From the NCBI GenBank assembly GCA_025738555.1, contig JAOVFP010000009.1:4650001-4714000 (forward strand): a stretch of DNA of 64,000 nucleotides. The letters run 5' to 3'. A program made the translations under genes and the position numbers. Shown here one piece after another: positions 58,111-64,000 of the stretch. This stretch comes from Cyathus striatus. Lineage: Eukaryota > Basidiomycota > Agaricomycetes > Agaricales > Nidulariaceae. Numbering within the stretch: the first letter of the stretch is position 1; every line of letters begins with the position of its first letter. The notes below the pieces were generated by a model. The model was given only the letters and a program-made list of their open reading frames with translations, had not been told where the DNA came from and did not search any database.

Positions 58111-59610
58111 AACAGTAACACTCATGGGTTTCCACGGGTTTTGATTACCCATGCAAACCCATACCCATTCCCATGGGTATGGGTTAGTGCAGGTATGGGT
58201 ATGGGTTCAGCTCCAGATACCCATGGGTTACCCATGACATTGCCTAGTACTACTGCTGAGACTATAGGGTTATCTAAACCCATTCCATTCAGCATCTTTT
58301 CCCAATGGTTCACAATTTGCCTAGGAATGTAGTAGTTCCCACTGGGTGTGCACCAAGAGTCTGGTAGGTTCTTTGGACAATCCCAAAATGAGCTCACCTG
58401 AGTCAGATACATCACCTTGGTTTATTCTAAGAACTCGCTTTGCAGAATCATTTCCATCCATAGTAAAGAGCATTGAAAATTCAAGTGGTGCCTCATTGGT
58501 CAGTTTGTATGTACATGCAGAGCAAGCATTTCGAAGCCGCCAATCATGTTCATCCCTGCAGAGGGCAGAGTACAGTCGCTTTTCTGCCTCAGCGCGAAGC
58601 TGGAGAAACAGATCATAACAAATCGTGGATTGTTGACTTAAGTATGGTTTGAATGGGGTACCATGGAGGTCACATAGTGACTTAACAAATGGTTGAATTG
58701 CTAAGTGGGGACAGCGAAGGTGCATTGTGTGAAAGAGTTCCAACACTGGAGTTGCAATTGCTAGTGATGGGGCAAACAGTGAGCATGGTATCAGTCCACA
58801 GCGAATAAATGAAGCTGCAATCCCTTCTGCAGAATCTGATATGTTCGTCTTCCGCTTGTATGACCCTGACTAAATTAATACCATGTTGATGTTATATTAA
58901 GAACAAAAACTCACGGAAAACATCCAAAACTTGAATACACAGACCATTTACAACATCATCATTACTGGCAACATTTGACTGGAGTGTCTCCAGTGGATCA
59001 AAGCTATCTAAGCCTAATTCTCCAAGTCCCTTCTGCCAATAAAGGTAGGAATTGGTCATAGTGTTAATTCGGTGATTAAATGCTATATTTCGCCGTTCTC
59101 TTCGATCTCTACGAGTGCGGGGATCTTTTTGTTTCAACCTAAACCAAGCTGTGGTAATTACGAGAGCAGGAAAGTGATTGGTACGCAAATATACGCACTG
59201 TGTATCTTGCCCTTCCTCCTAGTCATCCAATAGAATCTGCAGAAATTCTCCACCATTATGACTGATATCAAGAGGTGCATAACCATCTAATAGCTCATGT
59301 ACTCCCACTCTTGATGTGTCACTTAAATCTTCAGAGTATTCTGGTATGTCAAGATGTCATGCCCTCTGCACCTCATCTTCTTCCAATACATCTATAATTC
59401 TGTTACAATGAGTCCAACTATTCACGTGTATAAAATTTAATCCCTTACCTGCCTTTCTCTTGCGAAATTTTGCAAGCTCTCCAGCCATCTCTTCTCGCGT
59501 TCCCTTAGCAGATAATTCATGCTGAGTCCGTTTATTCCATGAGCTGTCTGTTGTGATGTGATGTAGAGAGCTTTCTTAGGAGCTGTAGATCTGTGTATTA
59601 CTCGTCGCAT

Positions 59611-59777
59611 TTTGATAGAATATATAATTGAAAAAGGTTCTAATGATAACACTACATACTCTATGTTATGATCGGCATGCACTGGAGTGATCGAAAAAAT
59701 ATTGATACTTTGCCAATACCTCACACCTCAGCCCAACATCATCCCTGGACCCTACACCAGCTCGTATTATTAGCACA
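59611..59777. promoter_or_regulatory. Bidirectional promoter region between divergent genes
   Basis: Only 167 bp separate the ATG of the KDZ transposase (59610, minus) from the ATG of the plus-strand gene at 59778. Promoter elements of both must lie here or within the coding ends. No clear TATA box or repeat is visible. Confidence 0.55.
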
Positions 59778-60841
59778 ATGACTTCTATTCTCGATGACAG
59801 TACATCAACACATGCCGCCCGGAACCCCATGCAGCCTGTCATATCCCATCGAGATTCTTCCAGGCATACCAAGAAAGGACTTTCAGCAAAAACCGCGCGT
59901 GCTCTGAATTGCGAGAAGGCCGACCTATTGCAAAGGGATATCCAAGGATTATTGGAGGACATTTCTGCAAAAATACAGCATATTGCAAAAGACCATGGAA
60001 AGACTGATAAATATGTACGATCATTGGTCACCAATGAGACACATTTCAAGACACCTCGCAAGGCAAACCTTCGAAATGCACTTGTTCACTACAAAAAAAA
60101 CAACTTAATGATGGTAAGATGGTATTACAGTTACTTTGGCATGCTTACAGGTTAAATTTATGTACGACAATCAGTAGGGGAATGAAAATCCTTAGCAGAG
60201 ATCCAAAAAGCGGTCTATGATGATGAAGAACTGCAGAATATTTCTGAGGAACGGAAGAAAGAGATCATTGAGGAGTTTGAGGAGGATAGAGGAGTGAACA
60301 GAACTGGTGTACGGGCTTCAAATAAGGCTGCAGTTCTTGATTATCGTGCTTTTGTTGAAAATGCGCAATATGAGATAAGTATAGACGATGATATCACATA
60401 CCAAAAATTACCTACTGATATTTATTCCAGCTCAACGGAGTCTCTCTAAGGACAGGATGCACGGCCTTTGCCTTCTTTTCTCGTAGCCATGTCAATGACA
60501 CGATGTACCCATGCTGGGTTGATACAAAAGGAAGTGTTGACTTCTGTACCGAGGTTCTTGGATTGACACCATCGGAGGTGGCTCATAAATTTGACAATTG
60601 GTCTTGCGCAAAAACCAAAAGTAGGACATATTGAACTTTCAATAACTTACATTGATCGCTGTGATATATGTAGCGGATAAACGAAAAGAAACATTGCAAG
60701 ATTTACAAAAAGAATGCAATAAGATCATAGTTGATGGGCTGAGTGAGTTTGTTTCATAATATGCAAGACTGAAGGAACTCACATTCTGAAGACAAGGTGC
60801 TGGGGAAAAAATCCGTAGTGATGAGCTACCAAGAATACTGA
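59778..60841 (+). CDS. Five-exon gene divergent from KDZ transposase, unknown function
   Basis: A spliced frame of 284 codons fits: exons 59778-60150, 60196-60378, 60441-60620, 60674-60742 and 60792-60841, with introns of 45-62 nt, GT..AG ends (donors gttaaa, gtatag, gtagga, gtgagt) and phase 1 at every junction. The protein has MTSILDDSTSTHAARN, a basic/helical stretch (KADLLQRDIQGLLEDISAKI, FKTPRKANLRNALVHYKK), an acidic repeat-like stretch (EERKKEIIEEFEEDRGVN, TGVRASNKAA), FFSRSHVNDTMYPCWV and a short C-terminal GKKSVVMSYQEY before TGA. Similar proteins are common as unnamed families in Agaricomycetes, where they run on past the G-K-K motif, so the TGA may be premature. Probably belongs to the same mobile unit as KDZ. 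Confidence 0.6.
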
Positions 60842-61270
60842 AAGGCTGCTGTGTCGGAACAGCCTCACTAAATGACGATGCGTGACAGGACAATAATATC
60901 TTCGTTGCGACAGTAGGAGAAAAGCCTTTTACAGGTTAGAATACTGTAATACGTACCTTCGTTGCGACAGTAAGAGAAAAGCAACGAAGGGAAATGGATA
61001 AGTGCTGGCTTTATACCGTATAGCATGGCCAGAACGGTAGTAAGGAGAATAATGGGGACAAGACGAAACAGGGGAAGGAAGTAAAGGGGGAAGTAATTGG
61101 AAAGTAAAGAGATCATGAGATGGGAAGAAAAGGGGCGCGAGAAAGAAAGGAGGCGCGAGTGCTCGGCGTGCGTTGTGTGCGTGTCGAGTGTTCGTGATGC
61201 GGCCTTTGTGGTGAGACTGTCTGTGTCAGGCTTACAAATATGATATTAAAATTCGAGCTGAACATCATAT
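60842..61270. other. Unassigned, with a short direct repeat
   Basis: CTTCGTTGCGACAGTAGGAG at about 60900 recurs at about 60958 (58 bp apart). Purine-rich DNA to 61190. No gene beyond the possible lost C-terminus of the preceding one. Confidence 0.4.
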
Positions 61271-61273
61271 TCC

Positions 61274-61440
61274 CACTACCTTTTAAGGTAGTTGGGTATT
61301 GGGGACCTCTGGATTACCGTAAAAGTCAATTTGTGGATCGCGGTCGGGATCTCACTTTCTGGCGATATGATTGGTGGAAGCCCGTTTACGGGCCCTGATT
61401 GGTTGGTCAATCGATCACTTGCGACGTTCTGTGACAAAGG
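61274..61440 (+). repeat. CpG-rich copy of the dispersed repeat (partner at 14090)
   Basis: CACTACCTTTTAAGGTAG, GGGATCTCACTTTC and CCTGATTGG match the inverse of 14090-14240. This copy retains CG at sites that are TG/CA in the other. Confidence 0.7.
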
Positions 61441-62149
61441 GCGATTGTAAGTACTGATTTTCTCTTATTCAGTTTACTTGCCTTGTGACATTGTCTGACA
61501 AAGGGTACATTCTCTCCCTCGTCGTCCCCCCCTCGTTGTCGTCCGGTCACAGTCCTCATGTCCTTTTAACTAACCCTCGAGGCCTCGGCCTCAACTATCA
61601 GGATGTGCGCTCGTCGGTGTCTCTTGTCGTAGTTCTCTGTTCTCACGTTGGTTTTTTTGGTAAGTTCTAATGTCTCGTATAACCTTCGTGTCAACGTTAA
61701 TTCTTAGATTTAGCCACCGTTTACTATTGGAGAACCAATCTAGAACATTGGAAACGGAGTTGTTTTGCACATTGAGTTTAAGAAGGGAGATTATGATTAT
61801 GTATATGGGTTCTTGCGTCCGTATCCTCTTTCTCTGCATTTTCCCTCAAAGTCTCATTAACTGCTATCTGTGGCATTTTTGAACTACGCAACTCCACCAC
61901 CAACACCACCGTCGTCACCACCTCAACAATGACTCTCAACACGCCGTCGCCATCCCCACATCCACACCACCACCATCCTCACTTCTATCGTCGTCGTAGT
62001 CATGTCAGGACATTCAACTTTGTACGTTGACATTACTAGTTCGAATAATTCATAGACGAGCGTGATCACACTCATAGTAAGTCCGTTCGTTCTCTCCACC
62101 CTATTGTCAATTGTTTTCTAACATTTTATTCTCTTCTTTTACTCGTTAC
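61441..62149. other. CpG-rich intergenic DNA
   Basis: Short frames only. 61897-62000 is an ACC-rich run similar to 53.3-53.9 kb. Confidence 0.4.
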
Positions 62150-62449
62150 TTTCCCGCATAGTTCATGTTGTACTGCTTACCTCGGTCCTAAACTCTAAAC
62201 CCCCTTCGCGCAGCTTAGTCAGAGTTGGAGTACGGAGGGAACGTGAGTGGAGACGCAGCCAGCAGGAGGGTGATCAGGAAAAGGTGCTGGAGGGTGTAGT
62301 TGTGGTGGAAGTGGTGAAGTCAAAATTGAATCTCTCGTTGAAGCCTCTTTCCACCTCCCTGGCCCCCACGGAGGTTATCCCTAGTTCCCCCACAGCCAAT
62401 GTACCCGACATCACCCATATTCAAACAGTGCCTCCAGCCCTAAATTAGC
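62150..62449 (+). CDS. Possible terminal exon of unknown gene
   Basis: An open frame without an ATG runs to TAG at 62447-62449. It reads EGDQEKVLEGVVVVEVVKSK, then a Pro/Thr-rich tail including APTEVIPSSPTANV. It may begin after the acceptor-like GCGCAGCTTAG at about 62217. No family recognised; could be chance. Confidence 0.25.
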
Positions 62450-64000
62450 ATGACAACAGTTCACTGTATTGCCTATTGGGATTCGGGAACGTTTCGAGCT
62501 TCAGTGTAGCAGTTCATATCGAAGCTCTGTTGATCGTCAACGCGTGTCAGCGAGTCATTAGCAGTGTGAAATGGAGTCTTACAGAATATTAGGAGGGGAC
62601 TTTTTCGTTTTCCCATACTGTTGCGATGTGAGTGCACGTAGTATTGAAGCGGGTGTGCTGATGAACGTAAGGGACATAGATGAAGATAGAGAGAGATAGA
62701 GCTAGTGACTTGCTAGTGACGGGCGAGCGGAAGGTGCTAGGAATAGAACGCGCATCCTTTCGGAACCCAAATTCACACGCTAACGAGTCCGGACCGGAGC
62801 TAGTGTGTGCAAGCGCCCAAGCGCTCAATTTGCCACCCATCCGGCGCTGTCCATTTCGGTGCTTCCTGCTGGCGCTTTCTTTCCCACTGATACATACATC
62901 ATACGGCGTTGTACGTGTTCACACTCTATGTCGTATCATGTACAAGAAGTTCAAGTTGTTCTAAGTGCTTTCAACAAGTTTTCAAGTGATATTACGTCCA
63001 CATTGTCTCAAGGCACAACCGTACGGCGTACACCGATTGCCTGATTGCTTTCTTCGCTCTGTCCGTACCTGTTATTCATCCACTCGATTGGACATTCGAA
63101 GTCTGTGAGTCTGTCCACAGAGCTTCAACTGCGCTTCGACTCTCACGATCTTGGTTGGCTCTTGTGGTAACATCTATCTAATCGATCTGTCTATGCTATC
63201 TATCACATTCTTCTAGCATAAAAATATCTATACAATCGATGGTCTAAGTATACGACATGCTTTCCCGTGCTAATAGATCGTGACAGATCGATAGTGGATG
63301 TGAAAGCATTTGTGCCATTCAACTCAATTCGACTCCATAAGTAGTATGTAAGGCTTTTCATATCCCACTATCGATCTCTCACGCCAACCACGGACAAGAG
63401 AATAAAATGTATACTTACTGAGTCTTAGCCTTATCGATTCCGTGTGTATTTTGATAGGGGCAGGGTTTGACAGACAGCCGATCAGATCGATTACGAAGAA
63501 ATTTCAGATGCCTGTCAAATAGTAAGAGCGACGAATGTGAGAAACGAAGAGCCGCTGAGAAAAAAGCCCGCAGAGAGATAAAAGTTATCAGTCTTTGATC
63601 GCAGTGATAAAGTGCAGCTTGGTGAGATATGAATGCGAGTAGGGAGAGTATATTTTAAATAAGTACGAGTTAGAGCATTTAGTACATGCCAGTTGAACTA
63701 TTTTGAACATAAGTTTACGGTGTCGATTTCTCATGCGCAGCCTTCCCTACCTGATGTGGTACGTTTACAAATACACATCCACCTGTCTCTGTTTCGCTTC
63801 TGCTCTTCAATCTTAAACTAATGATTCTTCCATCAATCCTCTCCAGCACACCAGGCCCTTGAGCGCATTTGAGTGCCTCCTTACACCCCCAGTCTCGACT
63901 CTCCCTTTTATTACCCAGTTCGACGTGTATCGTGTTCAAGTGATAAGGTTATGTATATTAAAATGAGCTACATTATAAATATTGCTTTATAGGTTCTCAG
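62450..64000. other. CpG-rich DNA with weak ORFs
   Basis: About 63465-63600 has a charged plus frame (SKSDECEKRRAAEKKARREI) and 63715-63939 a minus frame starting MNTIHVELGNKRESRDW; neither is recognised. GATCGAT-rich DNA lies between 63190 and 63300. No RNA gene found. Confidence 0.3.

Larger units (their letters stand above)
56384..58246. mobile_element. 1.86-kb hAT-like element in the KDZ gene
   Basis: Ends TAGGCAATGGCATGGGTA and TACCCATGACATTGCCTA are inverted. Target duplications GTACTGCT (56376-56383) and GTACTACT (58247-58254) differ at one base. Removing the element and one copy joins NPIVSAVV to PENLGMRLNEKEP in the KDZ frame. Contents: a nested inverted-repeat unit (56441-57124), a tandem repeat of about 165 bp (57230-58110) and CCCATGGGT-rich palindromes near the right end. 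No transposase. Confidence 0.9.
54012..59610 (-). pseudogene. KDZ transposase gene, interrupted by two elements
   Basis: Start MRRVIHRSTAPKKAL at 59610, then HGINGLSMNYLLRERE. The CxC1-like N-terminal region follows (HNGGEFLQILLDD, ALVITTAWFRLKQKD, FNHRINTMTNSYLYW), then LRCPHLAIQPFVKSLCDLHG and SACTYKLTNEAP, MLFTMDGNDSAKRVLR (58321-58746). A 1.86-kb element interrupts at 58246/56384. Then come CEGRWSNM, RMWGVFDETGIFISLCRRGY, GGGYDIGCRF, SLVGSFHGHAHNRKCQLSNL (55893-56081), MKHMDAFETSQNLS and EQGIDGPEVFDSWLNEEKQY. A MITE interrupts at 55235-55521. The C-terminal helical region resumes (WTPQMEEWKKA, LADFDLLCDTRQDIRERAWA, ITRLNVEIRRV) and ends near 54012. Splice sites still fit (intron 54692-54748 and one ending at about 56109). 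A few stops remain (TAA near 54246). Confidence 0.85.

Overview
The window is a 64-kb piece of a filamentous fungal genome, most likely an Agaricomycete (mushroom-forming basidiomycete). The evidence is short GT..AG introns with GTATGT/GTAAGT-type donors, and relics of transposon families typical of these fungi: a KDZ transposase, a Plavaka-like transposase, a Helitron helicase, Ty3/gypsy elements and a tyrosine-recombinase (DIRS-like) retroelement. A decayed adenylate-forming reductase gene is also present. There are no bacterial features. Names come from reading translated frames and remembered family patterns, not from a search.

Layout. 0-4.4 kb: inverted-repeat hairpins, an AT-rich stretch, a Plavaka-like pseudogene (minus) and CTCAC-type repeats. 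4.5-7.3 kb: a DDE transposase-like pseudogene (minus). 7.5-11.3 kb: tandem repeats, a foldback element, a long 19-bp minisatellite (TGTGACAC family) and a small CpG-retaining island. 12.3-13.9 kb: a pseudogene of an A-PCP-reductase enzyme (minus). 14-20.6 kb: mostly repeats. 20.7-22.7 kb: Helitron helicase relic. 22.9-26.9 kb: gypsy relic A with a palindromic insertion. 27-32.9 kb: DIRS-like retroelement relic split by large insertions with 8-bp target duplications. 33.6-40.2 kb: gypsy relic B and a gag-like relic, each split by a solo LTR with a perfect 5-bp target duplication. 41.4-43.2 kb: palindromic elements. 43.7-47.6 kb: an apparently intact seven-exon gene (minus, 1159 aa). 48-53.9 kb: weak gene remnants, two inverted-repeat elements, ACC-repeat DNA. 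54.0-59.6 kb: a KDZ transposase gene (minus) interrupted by two elements. 59.8-60.8 kb: a five-exon gene divergent from the KDZ gene. 61-64 kb: CpG-rich DNA with only weak ORFs.

Two properties organise the window. First, roughly 1-47.8 kb is almost devoid of CG dinucleotides while 47.9-64 kb has them in ordinary numbers. Repeat families with a copy on each side, or with an old and a young copy, differ largely by CG to TG/CA, so the left part looks like DNA that was methylated and deaminated or mutated by a RIP-like process. Second, several insertions are so well preserved that removing them with one target duplication restores the reading frame of the host element, giving a relative chronology: transposon ORFs first, then LTRs, hAT-like foldback elements and TA-flanked MITEs.

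The best candidates for living genes are the 43.7-47.6 kb gene and the 59.8-60.8 kb gene next to the KDZ transposase.
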